Source of the DNA: Prescottella equi
GTDB lineage: Bacteria; Actinomycetota; Actinomycetes; Mycobacteriales; Mycobacteriaceae
Assembly: GCF_020171745.1 (NCBI RefSeq)
Contig: NZ_JAIVAH010000006.1
Span: forward strand, 87,076-151,075
Length of the DNA stretch: 64,000 nt
Direction: 5' to 3'
Positions 47,867 to 56,784 of this stretch are shown here, piece by piece. The notes below the pieces were generated by a model that saw only the letters and a list, made by a program, of their open reading frames with translations, had not been told where the DNA came from and made no database searches. The stretch's first letter is position 1. The number at the start of each line of letters is the position of its first letter. The position numbers and the translations under genes are program-made.

Positions 47867-47888
47867 ACAGGTGTTCGCACACACCTGT
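47867..47888 (+). promoter_or_regulatory. Hairpin downstream of the leader peptide
   Basis: ACAGGTGT (47867-47874) pairs with ACACCTGT (47881-47888) around a 6-nt loop. It lies 30 nt after the leader stop and about 100 nt before the DUF4242 start. It could be one arm of an attenuation switch. No T-run follows, so classic intrinsic termination is not evident. Confidence 0.5.
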
Positions 47889-47989
47889 CCGCGCTCGCCG
47901 TCACCTCGGCTTCCCGTTCCACCGTCGCACGACTCACGTCGGGCGCGGCCGCTCGGCGGTGTCCACCACCACTCCCGGAAGGTTCTGTC

Positions 47990-48529
47990 ATGTCCTCGAA
48001 GGCCCTGTACCTGTACGAAATCGTCCCCGCCGCCGAGCGCCGGGACCAGATCGAGCAGATCATCAAGGAGTTCGACGCCTCCACCGCGGCCGCCGGCGGC
48101 GAGCTGATCGAGACCCAGGTGACCAAGGGTGGCGACCGCGTCTTCGCGATCACCGAGTTCGACGGCTGCGCCGCGCCGCTGCTCGACGCCGACGCCCTGC
48201 AGGCCGCGGAACTCGATGGCCCGCACCTGGTTCGGATCGTCGGTGCGGACATCGAGGAGATCAAGGCCGCGCGCCCCGACGCCGGGTACCTGGTCGAGTG
48301 GGACATCCCGGCCGAGATCGACATGGAGACCTACCTGACCCGCAAGAAGGAGAAGTCGCCGCTCTACGCGAACATCCCCGAGGTCAGCTTCCTGCGCACG
48401 TACGTCCGCGAGGACACCGCCAAGTGCCTGTGCTTCTACAACGCCCCCGACGAGGATGCCGTGCGCCGTGCCCGCGACGTCGTCAGCACCCCCGTCAGCC
48501 GCCTGCACCAGCTCGACACCGAACGGTAG
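47990..48529 (+). CDS. DUF4242 domain protein, tandem
   Basis: 179 residues from an ATG with GGAAGG 7 nt upstream. It consists of two ferredoxin-like halves of about 85 residues; the second (VEWDIPAEIDMETYLTRKKE to KCLCFYNAPDEDAVRRARD) is a typical DUF4242. DUF4242 proteins include a nickel-binding protein of Streptomyces, but their general function is unsettled. It is the first protein gene after the Cys leader, ahead of an acyl-CoA-dehydrogenase-like oxidoreductase and an ABC transporter, so a role in organosulfur use or in metal/thiol handling is inferred. Confidence 0.8.
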   Translation: MSSKALYLYEIVPAAERRDQIEQIIKEFDASTAAAGGELIETQVTKGGDRVFAITEFDGCAAPLLDADALQAAELDGPHLVRIVGADIEEIKAARPDAGYLVEWDIPAEIDMETYLTRKKEKSPLYANIPEVSFLRTYVREDTAKCLCFYNAPDEDAVRRARDVVSTPVSRLHQLDTER

Positions 48530-48536
48530 AACCCTG

Positions 48537-49586
48537 ATGACCGCGACCGTCATTTCCACGAGAACCCCGGAACGGGAACAGGCCCGCGCATTCGTGAGCG
48601 GCCGAGCCGTTCCCCTCGACCGGGGAGAGACCGACACCCGCGAGGACGTGGCCCTGCTCGGCTCCCTCGGGCTGCTCGACCTCGGCTTCGGCGAGAACCC
48701 GCTCACGGAGATGGTCGCGGTCATCGAGGACGTCGCCGCGGAGAGCCTGAGCGCCGGATTCGGCGTGTGGGCACACCGCATGTGCCTCGAGTACGTCGAC
48801 CGGGGACCGGCGAGCGTGCGCGAGCGGTACCGCGACCGCCTGGCGTCGGGTGCCACGATCGGCGTGACCGCGATGGCGGCCGGTCTGCGTCAGGCCGCCG
48901 GCCTGGGCGAGGTCCCGCTCATCGCCACCGCCGTGGACGGCGGCATCGAGGTCAGCGGCCCGATCCGCTGGGCGTCCAACGTGTTCGACGACGCCGTGAT
49001 CGTGTTCCCGGCACGCGGTGACGACGGTTCCACCTACGTCGCGGTGATCGATGCCGACTCGTCGGGGGTCTGCATCAATCCCGCGCCGGAACTGCTCGCG
49101 CTGGGCGCGACCGCGTCGACATCCCTCGTCTTCGACCGGGTGTTCGTGCCCGCGGCGCAGATCATCAGCACCGAGCTGACCCCGTTCTGCCGGTCCATCC
49201 GGCCCACCTTCCTGGCTCTGCAGACGTCGTTCTGCAGCGGTATCGCCGGCGCAGCACTGACCGAGGGCGCCGCCCTGTTGACCGGGCTCGGCGAGGAGTT
49301 CGTCGACGAGCACACCGAGCTCACGAACGACTTCCTTTCACTTCGGAACCGGCTGTACCACTTTGCTTCCCGTATCGACGAGCCGCCGGTGCGGGACCTG
49401 ATCCAGCTCCGCCTCGACGGCTCGCACGTCGCGGTGGCGGCGACACGCCTGGAGGCGACGCTGCGCGGCGGCGCCGGCTACGCCGCCAAGCACCCGACCA
49501 ACCGGCGCTTCCGTGAGGCCGCCTTCCTGCCCATCCAGTCACCCTCGGAAGGACAACTGCGGTGGGAACTCTCGCAGTCTCGATAG
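48537..49586 (+). CDS. Acyl-CoA dehydrogenase-fold oxidoreductase (possible flavin-dependent desulfurising enzyme)
   Basis: 349 residues, starting 7 bp after the DUF4242 stop. The helical N-domain and the middle beta domain are visible (IGVTAMAAGLRQAAGLGEVP, RWASNVFDDAVIVFPARGDD), as is the C-terminal helical bundle. It is shorter than true acyl-CoA dehydrogenases (about 380). Relatives such as SfnB and DszC are flavin-dependent enzymes that oxidise sulfones, sulfonates or thiophenes rather than acyl-CoA. Its place in a Cys-attenuated operon with a transporter favours that reading. The actual substrate is unknown. Confidence 0.75.
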   Translation: MTATVISTRTPEREQARAFVSGRAVPLDRGETDTREDVALLGSLGLLDLGFGENPLTEMVAVIEDVAAESLSAGFGVWAHRMCLEYVDRGPASVRERYRDRLASGATIGVTAMAAGLRQAAGLGEVPLIATAVDGGIEVSGPIRWASNVFDDAVIVFPARGDDGSTYVAVIDADSSGVCINPAPELLALGATASTSLVFDRVFVPAAQIISTELTPFCRSIRPTFLALQTSFCSGIAGAALTEGAALLTGLGEEFVDEHTELTNDFLSLRNRLYHFASRIDEPPVRDLIQLRLDGSHVAVAATRLEATLRGGAGYAAKHPTNRRFREAAFLPIQSPSEGQLRWELSQSR

Positions 49587-50302
49587 GCAACGGCCGCAGA
49601 AGTTTCCACGGTCGCCGCCGTCCCGTGCTCGACGGCGTGAACCTCGACGTCGCGCAGGGTGAGATCCTCGCGATCGTCGGCAGCAGCGGCAGCGGCAAGT
49701 CCACCCTGCTCCGGATCATCGCCGGACTCGACGACCTCGACTCGGGCACGATCCGCTGGGACGGGGCGGGCGGCGACGGCCGTCCGCGTACCGGTGTCGT
49801 GTTCCAGAAGCCCCTGCTGATGCCGTGGCTCACGGTGCGCGAGAACGTCCGTCTGGGTGGACGATTCGCCGCGAACGAGGCTGTCTTCGAACCGTCGTAC
49901 GCCGACGACCTCCTGGACCGCTTCGGACTCGCCGAGGTTGCCGACTCGTACCCGGATCAGCTCTCGGGCGGTCAGGCGCAGCGTGTCGCGGTGATCCGCG
50001 CGGTGTCGATCCGACCGCGCCTGCTGCTGCTGGACGAGCCGTTCAGCGCCCTCGATCCCGCGATCCGCGGCGACCTGCAGCACTGGATCGCGGGCGTCGC
50101 CGAGGACATCGGCTGCACCACGATCCTCGTCACCCACGACATCGACGAGGCGATCATCCTCGGCCACCGCATCGTCCTGATCGGTGAGGGCGGCACCGTC
50201 CGACGCGAATGGGACTGCGCGACAGCCGCCGCCGACGACGACGCGCTGCGAGCGGACATCCTGTCGGCGTACCGCACGTCCGCACTAGTCGGGGCACCCT
50301 GA
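49562..50302 (+). CDS. ABC transporter ATP-binding protein (SsuB/TauB-like)
   Basis: 246 residues. Walker A GSSGSGKST (40-48), Q-loop FQKP, signature LSGGQ (134-138), Walker B LLLLDEP (154-160) and the switch His in VTHDIDEA are all present. The GTG at 49562 follows GGAAGG by 9 nt and overlaps the upstream gene by 25 bp, so translation is probably coupled. It would power the binding-protein/permease pair that follows. Nitrate, sulfonate and taurine importers share this subfamily, and sulfonates are favoured by context. Confidence 0.92.
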   Translation: MGTLAVSIGNGRRSFHGRRRPVLDGVNLDVAQGEILAIVGSSGSGKSTLLRIIAGLDDLDSGTIRWDGAGGDGRPRTGVVFQKPLLMPWLTVRENVRLGGRFAANEAVFEPSYADDLLDRFGLAEVADSYPDQLSGGQAQRVAVIRAVSIRPRLLLLDEPFSALDPAIRGDLQHWIAGVAEDIGCTTILVTHDIDEAIILGHRIVLIGEGGTVRREWDCATAAADDDALRADILSAYRTSALVGAP

Positions 50303-50304
50303 CC

Positions 50305-51477
50305 GTGAGCGGAGGAGCGCTGAGCCGGCGCACGCTGCTGCAGGGCGCGGTCGGCCTGGCCGCGGCCGGCGGGCTCGCCGGCATCGTCGACCTCGCCCGC
50401 ACCGCCGGCACCAGTCGCGCGAACACGACGGGACAGTTGCGGGTCGGCTACCTGCCCATCACCGACGCGGCACCACTTCTGATCGCCCACAACACGGGAC
50501 TGTTCGACGGAAACCCGGTGAGCCCCTCGCAACCCGTGATGTTCCGCAGTTGGTCGAGCCTCGCCGAGGCGTTCATGAGCCGGCACGTCGACGTCGTGCA
50601 CCTACTGATGCCGATGGCCGTGCAGTTGCGCTACTCGCTCGGCGGCGCCGCGCGCGTCCTGGGCTGGAACCACACCAACGGCTCCGCGCTCACCGTGGCA
50701 CCCGACATCACCGACCTCGGGCAGCTCGCGGGACGGCAGGTCGCGATCCCGTTCTGGTGGTCGATCCACAACATCGTGCTGCAGAAACTGCTGCGTGCGG
50801 GCGGCCTCCGTCCGGTCGTGCGGACCGCGCCGTCGAAGTCCGAGGGCACCGTCGGCCTGGTCGTGATGAGCCCGTCCGACATGCTGCCTGCGCTCGCGAA
50901 CGGGGCGATCGGCGGCTACACGGTGGCCGATCCGTTCAACGCGGCCGCGGAGATCAAGGGCGTCGGACGGATCCACCGCTTCCTCGGTGACGTGTGGCGC
51001 GATCACGCGTGCTGCGCGCTGCTCGTGCACGAGGACGTCATCGACCGCAATCCCGCGGGCGTCCAACGGCTCACCGATGCCGTCACGTCGGCGCAACTGC
51101 GCATCGACGCCGACCGCAAGGGTGCCGCCGAGATGCTGAAGACGGGACGCTATCTGCCGCAACCGCTCCCGGCGATCACCAAGGCGCTCACCTACCCGGC
51201 GGACGCCCACCCCGTCACCCACGACTCCTGGCAGCCGCAGCGCATCGGCTACCAGCCGTTCCCGTTCCCCAGCTTCACCCAGGCCCTGGTCGAGGCGATG
51301 CACGACACCGAAGTGGACGGCGACCGCCGGTTCCTGTCCCGGCTCGATCCGGCCGCCGTCCACGCCGACCTGGTGGACGACCGTTTCGTGCGGCAGTCCT
51401 TGACCACGGCCGGTGGCCCGGCCGCGTTCGGGCTCCCCGCACACCTGACCCGTACCGAGGAAGTGGATCCCACGTGA
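50305..51477 (+). CDS. Tat-exported substrate-binding protein (SsuA/NMT1-like)
   Basis: 390 residues from a GTG two bases after the ATPase stop. The N-terminus has a twin-arginine motif (LSRRTLLQG) and a hydrophobic stretch. The mature part begins LRVGYLPITDAAPLLIAHNT, typical of the nitrate/sulfonate/taurine binding family. The tail (GDRRFLSRLDPAAVHADLVD) resembles NrtA-like members. Tat export suggests folding, or a cofactor or metal, before secretion. It would deliver the sulfur substrate to the permease. Confidence 0.88.
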   Translation: MSGGALSRRTLLQGAVGLAAAGGLAGIVDLARTAGTSRANTTGQLRVGYLPITDAAPLLIAHNTGLFDGNPVSPSQPVMFRSWSSLAEAFMSRHVDVVHLLMPMAVQLRYSLGGAARVLGWNHTNGSALTVAPDITDLGQLAGRQVAIPFWWSIHNIVLQKLLRAGGLRPVVRTAPSKSEGTVGLVVMSPSDMLPALANGAIGGYTVADPFNAAAEIKGVGRIHRFLGDVWRDHACCALLVHEDVIDRNPAGVQRLTDAVTSAQLRIDADRKGAAEMLKTGRYLPQPLPAITKALTYPADAHPVTHDSWQPQRIGYQPFPFPSFTQALVEAMHDTEVDGDRRFLSRLDPAAVHADLVDDRFVRQSLTTAGGPAAFGLPAHLTRTEEVDPT

Positions 51478-52289
51478 GCAGTCAGCAGCCCTCCCGTTCA
51501 CGGTGGTCCGCGTGGTGGCCGCCCCTCACCGCGATCGCCGTCGCGGTACTGCTGTGGTGGTTCGCGACGACGATCCTGGCGTCGGGCGACTCGCTGATCC
51601 GCGAGTTCGCGCCGCAGGAGGTGCTGCCCGCACTCGGCGGCCTGATCGAACGCGGAGTTCTGCTGCCGGACACCGCCGCCAGCATGTGGCGTCTGCTCGT
51701 CGGACTCTCGATCGCCGCGGTGATCGGCATCCCGCTGGGCCTGCTGATCGGACTCAATCCGACGGTGGACCGCGCCGTGCGGCCCGTGACCCAGTTCCTC
51801 CGGATGATCTCTCCGCTGTCGTGGGCGCCGATCGCGTTGGCGCTGTTCGGAATCGGTCACCGGCCCGTGTTCTTCCTCATCGCTGCCGCGGCGGTGTGGC
51901 CGATCGTCATCAACACCGCCGCGGGCGTGCACGCGATCGATCCCGGGCACCTGCTGGTGGCCCGCTCGATGGGCGCGACCCGCACCGAACGGCTCACCAC
52001 CGTCGTCCTGCCCGCGATCCGCGGGCACCTGCAGACCGGCCTGCGCGTCGCGCTCGGCATCGCCTGGGTGGTGCTGGTGCCGGCGGAGATGCTCGGGGTG
52101 CAGTCGGGTCTGGGCTACCAGATCCTCAACGCCCGCGACCAGCTCGCGTACGACCAGGTCATGGCCGTGATCCTGGTGATCGGACTGCTCGGGTTCCTGC
52201 TCGACGCCGGTGCGCAGCGCCTGCTCACCAGCCGACGCCGTCGCCGCCCGGAAACCGCGTCCGCACCTGCCCCGGTACCGATCGGCTGA
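51474..52289 (+). CDS. ABC transporter permease (SsuC/TauC-like)
   Basis: 271 residues with six membrane segments. The binding-protein-dependent permease motif lies in LLVARSMGATRTERLTTVVLP (an EAA-like loop). GTG overlaps the TGA of the binding protein (GTGA). It completes the importer. The tail is Arg/Pro-rich. The operon appears to end here, since no further gene follows within 190 bp. Confidence 0.9.
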   Translation: MSSQQPSRSRWSAWWPPLTAIAVAVLLWWFATTILASGDSLIREFAPQEVLPALGGLIERGVLLPDTAASMWRLLVGLSIAAVIGIPLGLLIGLNPTVDRAVRPVTQFLRMISPLSWAPIALALFGIGHRPVFFLIAAAAVWPIVINTAAGVHAIDPGHLLVARSMGATRTERLTTVVLPAIRGHLQTGLRVALGIAWVVLVPAEMLGVQSGLGYQILNARDQLAYDQVMAVILVIGLLGFLLDAGAQRLLTSRRRRRPETASAPAPVPIG

Positions 52290-52481
52290 CGCCCGCGGCG
52301 GTCAACTCGGCGGTTTACGCACCGGCACACTTGACCGGTGCAGTGCGCCCGGGGCGCGCGATACCACCCGCAGCGCCTTACCATTCGAGAGCCTCACGAT
52401 CTGCGGGGCAGTCTCCGGTCGAACACGCATCCGATGTTCGACGCCGGTACCGCGTTGCCACAAGTCGCCACAAGGAGTCCC

Positions 52482-52784
52482 ATGAACCACGCACTCGACG
52501 ATCAGGTCACCGCCTCGATCAAGGGCGACGTCGTTTTCGTCGGCCGGTCGGCAGCGCTGGACGAGGCCCGCGGCCTGGCCCTCGCGCTCGGCTACGGTCA
52601 CGCCGACTCCGCCGACGTCGGCGTCGAGTACGCGGTGGTCGACGACGACGCCCTCGACGGCATCTGCAGCCCTGCCGACGCGCTGCTGCTGGCGCAGGTC
52701 CGCACCCTCGGGGTATCCGTGCTGACCGTGAACGAGGCCCGGACCCGCTTCCGGGTCGGCACCCAGGCCTTTTCCCTCGCGTGA
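52482..52784 (+). CDS. Hypothetical protein, 100 aa, weakly BRCT-like
   Basis: ATG follows AAGGAG with good spacing. A single small alpha/beta domain is visible: GDVVFVGRSAALDEARGLAL, then VEYAVVDDDALDG, then LAQVRTLGVSVLTVNEARTR. The order of strands and helices resembles a BRCT domain, but the key Trp is absent and I cannot support the assignment firmly. It stands alone between the transporter operon and a small membrane protein. Confidence 0.65.
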   Translation: MNHALDDQVTASIKGDVVFVGRSAALDEARGLALALGYGHADSADVGVEYAVVDDDALDGICSPADALLLAQVRTLGVSVLTVNEARTRFRVGTQAFSLA

Positions 52785-52841
52785 GCTAGCTCTCAGGCAA
52801 TACTTCAACTTTTCACAGGTCCCGGTGCTACAAAAATAAAC

Positions 52842-53015
52842 ATGTCTTGGCTGTGGATCGCACTGAGCGTGTGGCTCGTGGTTGCTCTCGGAGCGTCCGT
52901 GTTGATCGGGCGTGGAATCCGACGTGCCGACCGCGAGGAACTCGGCTCGACCATGGACTGGGACATCAGGACCATCACGGCCGAGGAAGCCCACCCCCGC
53001 GATTCGCGTTCCTGA
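52842..53015 (+). CDS. Small membrane protein, 57 aa
   Basis: Starts with MSWLWIALSVWLVVALGASV, one membrane segment of about 20 residues, followed by GRGIRRADREELG and an acidic, polar cytoplasmic tail. Composition is that of a real one-pass membrane protein. The ribosome binding site is poor, and the sequence just upstream is A-rich (CAAAAATAAAC). Similar small one-pass proteins occur widely in mycolic-acid bacteria. The function is unknown. Confidence 0.6.
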   Translation: MSWLWIALSVWLVVALGASVLIGRGIRRADREELGSTMDWDIRTITAEEAHPRDSRS

Positions 53016-53242
53016 GGCGTCCGGTCGTCGACGCCGTGGGCAGTTGCCGCGGCCGACCGGGTTTCGGACCAAACGGACGAACACTCGGACAGTTCCGGCA
53101 AACACCCGAAAAACCCTATTGACCTGGACATTCGAACAGGTGGCGCGCCCGCCGGGGATCACGTACAACTGACTGCACACTGTGATCCACGACACTGCGG
53201 ACGGCATCGGTCGGCCCGCCACTCCCGAAGGGCGACCCCCGT

Positions 53243-54649
53243 ATGCCGCTCCCCATGTCACCGGCCGATTCCGTCTTCCTGCTCGGTGAGTCCCGGGAGC
53301 ATCCCCTGCACGTCGGCGGACTGGTGCTGCTGCAACCACCGGAGGGCGCCGACGCCCGCGACGTCCGCGGCATGCTCGACGTCGCGATGACCCGGGGCGA
53401 GGTGACCCCGCTGCTGCGCAAGCGGCCTCGACGCTCGGCCTCCTCACTCGGACAGTGGTTTTGGGAGGACGACGACCAACTCGACATCGGTCACCACATC
53501 CGGCACGACGCGCTCGCCCGGCCCGGCCGCATGGAGGAGCTCTCAGCCCTCGTCTCACGCCTGCACGGCGGCCTGCTCGACCGCAATCGCCCGCTGTGGG
53601 AGATGCATCTGATCGAGGGTCTCGCAGACGGCCGATTCGCGGTCTACACCAAGATCCATCACAGCGTGGCCGACGGCATCGGCGCGATGCGGCTGTTGCG
53701 CCGATCCCTGACGGTCGACGCCGACAAGCGGGACATGCCCGCGCCGTGGGAACCCCGCACGCGGATGACGCAGCCCCGCAACAGGACCGGGCTGCTCGAC
53801 GTCCCGGTCTCGGCGATCCGCACCGCCATCGACGTCGCCGGGGAGGCGACCGGACTGGTCCCCGCCCTCGCCGGAAGCGTGTTGCGCGCGCTGCGCAACC
53901 AGGGCGGTCCCATGTCCTTCTCGGCACCCCACTCCGCGCTCAACGTACCGATCACCGGAGCACGCCAATTCGTCGCTCGCAGTTGGTCGCTCGACCGGCT
54001 CCGACTCGTGGCCAAATCGGCCGACGGCACCATCAACGACGTCGTGCTGGCGATGTCGTCCGGCGCGCTTCGCCGCTACCTCGTCGAGCGCGGCGCGCTC
54101 CCCGCGCGGCCGCTGGTGGCGATGGTCCCGGTGTCACTGCGAGACGACAGGGCCCGCCCCGAGCCGATCGGGGATCCGAAGGACGCGGGCGGCAACGAGA
54201 TCGGGATGCTCATGTGCAATCTCGGCACCCACCACGCGGACCCCGGCGACCGCCTCGAGACGGTGCGCCGGTCGATGGCAGAGGGGAAGGCCGCACTGCG
54301 CGGCATGAGTTCCACGCAGGTGATCGCCCTGAGCGCGCTCGGCGCCGCGCCGCTGGCACTGGACATGCTGTTCGGTCACCACGGCCCGGTGCGGCCACCG
54401 TTCAACATCGTCATCTCCAACGTGCCGGGCCCGAACGCTCCGCTCTACTGGAACGGCTGCCGCCTCGACGCCCTCTACCCGCTGTCGGTCACGCTCGACG
54501 GCCAAGCGCTCAACATCACGTGCACCAGCACCGACAACGCGATCGCGTTCGGGCTCACCGGCTGCCGCCGCGCCGTCCCGCACCTCGAGCCGATCCTCGA
54601 CCACCTCGACGACGAACTGGCCGCCCTCGAGGCCGCGGTCGGGATCTGA
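53243..54649 (+). CDS. Wax ester synthase/diacylglycerol acyltransferase (WS/DGAT)
   Basis: 468 residues, as usual for the family. The opening PMSPADSVFLLGESREHPLH is typical and the active-site motif HHSVADG lies at 139-145. Later signatures are NDVVLAMSSGALR and FNIVISNVPGP. It forms storage triacylglycerol or wax esters from acyl-CoA at the membrane/lipid-body surface. Rhodococci carry many paralogues. The ATG at 53243 has GAAGGG 8-9 nt upstream; an ATG at 53255 is also possible. Confidence 0.94.
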   Translation: MPLPMSPADSVFLLGESREHPLHVGGLVLLQPPEGADARDVRGMLDVAMTRGEVTPLLRKRPRRSASSLGQWFWEDDDQLDIGHHIRHDALARPGRMEELSALVSRLHGGLLDRNRPLWEMHLIEGLADGRFAVYTKIHHSVADGIGAMRLLRRSLTVDADKRDMPAPWEPRTRMTQPRNRTGLLDVPVSAIRTAIDVAGEATGLVPALAGSVLRALRNQGGPMSFSAPHSALNVPITGARQFVARSWSLDRLRLVAKSADGTINDVVLAMSSGALRRYLVERGALPARPLVAMVPVSLRDDRARPEPIGDPKDAGGNEIGMLMCNLGTHHADPGDRLETVRRSMAEGKAALRGMSSTQVIALSALGAAPLALDMLFGHHGPVRPPFNIVISNVPGPNAPLYWNGCRLDALYPLSVTLDGQALNITCTSTDNAIAFGLTGCRRAVPHLEPILDHLDDELAALEAAVGI

Positions 54650-54656
54650 CCACGGC

Positions 54657-55595
54657 CTACTCGCAGGCCACCCCGTCACCGTCGCTGTCCATCGCGGCAC
54701 GGTAGCCGGGCTGCCCACGGTGCAGCGGTGCGGCACCGGCGGTGCGGGCCGCCTTGCAGTTCGCGTAGAACACCTCACCGGACGCCTCCGCACCCGCGGG
54801 CGAGACGTCGGCCGGCGCGGGAGCGGGGGCAGGCGCGGGAGCAGATCCCGTTGCGCCGCAGGAGGAGAGTTCGCGCGCCATCGCGTCGTGCTCGGCCTGT
54901 GTCACCCACAGCCGGTACGCCGCCTTGACCTCGATCTGACGCGTCACGTACGTGCACCGGTAGGCCAGGTTCGGCGGCAGCCACGCCGAGGCGTCCGCGT
55001 CGCTCTTGCCTTGGTTGGTGGGCCCGTCCACGGCCTGCAGGTTGCGCGGATCGTTCGCGAGGTTGCGTCGGGTGGCCTCGTCCAGTTGCTGCGCACCCTT
55101 CTGCCACGCGTCGGACAGCGCGACGACGTGGTCGATCTGCACCGCGCTCGACGTCTCGACGCCGCGGACGAAGCGGATCGTCTTGCCGGTGTAGACGTCG
55201 TCGAGCGTGCCCGAGAGCACCGTGCAGTCGCGGCTCATCGGATCGGTGGTGATGTAGACGAGGTCCCGCTGGAGGATGTCGTTGCGGGTGTCGCAGCCGT
55301 TGTGTCCGCCCGCGATGGTGACGTTGTCGGTCCACGCCTGGCCGAACAGCGATCGGTCGTAACCGTTCTTGGGCGCGCGTTCACGGATCGGCAGGGCGGC
55401 CAACCCGGCCAGCGCCCCGTCCGCGGCCACCGGGTCGAGCACGGTCTCACCAACCGTTTGTTCGCCGACCACCTGCGCGGGATCCGACGACGAACCCGAC
55501 GACGGTTGCGCGGCCGCGGTGCAGCCTCCGGCGAACAGCACGGCGACGGTGGCGAATCCGGCCACCCAGGACTTGTCGATCTTCACAGCACTCAC
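54657..55595 (-). CDS. Secreted lipoprotein nuclease: DUF1524 HNH domain plus Excalibur domain
   Basis: 312 residues. The signal peptide ends in LFAGGC, a lipobox. The middle (about 75-235) is a DUF1524/GmrSD-type HNH nuclease with QIDHVVALSDAW as the catalytic beta-beta-alpha His and NDPRNLQAVDGPTNQGKSD as the Asn/Lys part. A Pro/Ala linker leads to a C-terminal Excalibur calcium-binding motif, DSDGDGVACE. It is probably an anchored extracellular DNase. It is convergent with the WS/DGAT gene (7 bp apart). Confidence 0.88.
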   Translation of the reverse strand: MSAVKIDKSWVAGFATVAVLFAGGCTAAAQPSSGSSSDPAQVVGEQTVGETVLDPVAADGALAGLAALPIRERAPKNGYDRSLFGQAWTDNVTIAGGHNGCDTRNDILQRDLVYITTDPMSRDCTVLSGTLDDVYTGKTIRFVRGVETSSAVQIDHVVALSDAWQKGAQQLDEATRRNLANDPRNLQAVDGPTNQGKSDADASAWLPPNLAYRCTYVTRQIEVKAAYRLWVTQAEHDAMARELSSCGATGSAPAPAPAPAPADVSPAGAEASGEVFYANCKAARTAGAAPLHRGQPGYRAAMDSDGDGVACE

Positions 55596-55780
55596 GGGCG
55601 ACGCGGTTCCTTCATCTCTCGTACATATGTTCGCAGAGCGATCCTAGCCGGGCCGCGAGATCGATCTCGCCTCGTCATACCGCACACCGGAATCTGCCCT
55701 CGCGGGCAGAGGCACGTTCGGCGTAATCTCCGAAATCGGGCAGCTCACCGGCCCACCCGAGTGCCAGCGTCAGGAGTCCG

Positions 55781-56725
55781 ATGTCCACAGATATGCAGTA
55801 CACGACCCTGCCCGGAACCGACCTCGTCGTCTCGACGGTGTCCCTGGGCTGCAACAACTTCGGCTTCAGGACCGACGCCGCCGAGTCACGCGCGGTCGTC
55901 GACGCCGCACTCGCGCACGGCATCACGTTCTTCGACACCGCCGACATCTACACCGGCGGCGAATCGGAGAAGATCCTCGGTGCGGCGCTGGCGGACCGGC
56001 GCGACGAGGCCGTCATCGCAACGAAGTTCGGGTCGCCGATGAGCGAGACGGAGCGCGGTTCCGCGCCCGACTACGTACGGCGGGCGTGCGAGGCCAGCCT
56101 CCGCCGGCTCGGCGTCGACCACATCGACCTCTACTACCAGCACACCCCGGACCCGTCCGTACCGATCGAGGACACCCTCGGGGCACTCGACGAACTCGTC
56201 CAGGCCGGCAAGGTCCGCCACGTCGCGTGCTCGAACAGCTCTGCCCAGCAGATCGACCACGCCGTCGAGACCTCGACCGAACGCGGCCTCACCCGATTCG
56301 TGGCCGCCCAGATCGAGTGGAACCTGCTCGAGCGCGGGGTGGAGGCCGAGATCGTGCCGGCGTGCGAGCGCAACGACCTCGCGGTGATCCCCTACTACCC
56401 GCTGGCCGCGGGGCTACTCACCGGCAAGTACCGCCGGAACACCGAGTTCCCCAAGGGATCCCGATTCGACAAGTCCGAGTACTTCGCGGCGACCGCCACC
56501 GAGGAGGCACTCGCCCGCGTCGAGGACCTGCTCACGCTCGCGAGCAAGCTCGACCGGCAGCTGTCCGAGCTGGCCGTCGCGTGGCTCGATGCCAAGCCTC
56601 AGGTCGCGTCCGTCCTGATCGGTTCCTCCACACCCGCGCAGGTGGCGCGCAACGTCTCGCACCTGCGTCGCCCCCTCGACGAGGACGAACTGGCGATGAT
56701 CGACGACTTCCTCGCCGGACGCTGA
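55781..56725 (+). CDS. Aldo/keto reductase
   Basis: 314 residues. The catalytic tetrad is visible: Asp52 and Tyr57 in FFDTADIYTGG, Lys82 in ATKFG, and His121 in YYQHTPD. The C-terminal NADPH-binding segment is VLIGSSTPAQVARNV. It reduces aldehydes or ketones of unknown identity, of the YghZ/voltage-gated-potassium-channel-beta-like class. It is followed by a very strong terminator. Confidence 0.92.
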   Translation: MSTDMQYTTLPGTDLVVSTVSLGCNNFGFRTDAAESRAVVDAALAHGITFFDTADIYTGGESEKILGAALADRRDEAVIATKFGSPMSETERGSAPDYVRRACEASLRRLGVDHIDLYYQHTPDPSVPIEDTLGALDELVQAGKVRHVACSNSSAQQIDHAVETSTERGLTRFVAAQIEWNLLERGVEAEIVPACERNDLAVIPYYPLAAGLLTGKYRRNTEFPKGSRFDKSEYFAATATEEALARVEDLLTLASKLDRQLSELAVAWLDAKPQVASVLIGSSTPAQVARNVSHLRRPLDEDELAMIDDFLAGR

Positions 56726-56730
56726 CGCAA

Positions 56731-56768
56731 ACGAACGGCGGGCCCGCCGGAAAGCGGGCCCGCCGTTC
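56731..56768. terminator. Bidirectional terminator between aldo/keto reductase and fabH
   Basis: A perfect 16-bp stem (56731-56746 with 56753-56768, CGAACGGCGGGCCCGC and complement) with a 6-nt loop, between two convergent stop codons. Confidence 0.85.
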
Positions 56769-56784
56769 GTCGCCTGTCTCGGGG

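Noticed and set aside
47072..48856. Long - strand frame continuing upstream of the TetR GTG at 47671
   Set aside because: It runs through the operator palindrome and antisense to the leader peptide and DUF4242 genes.
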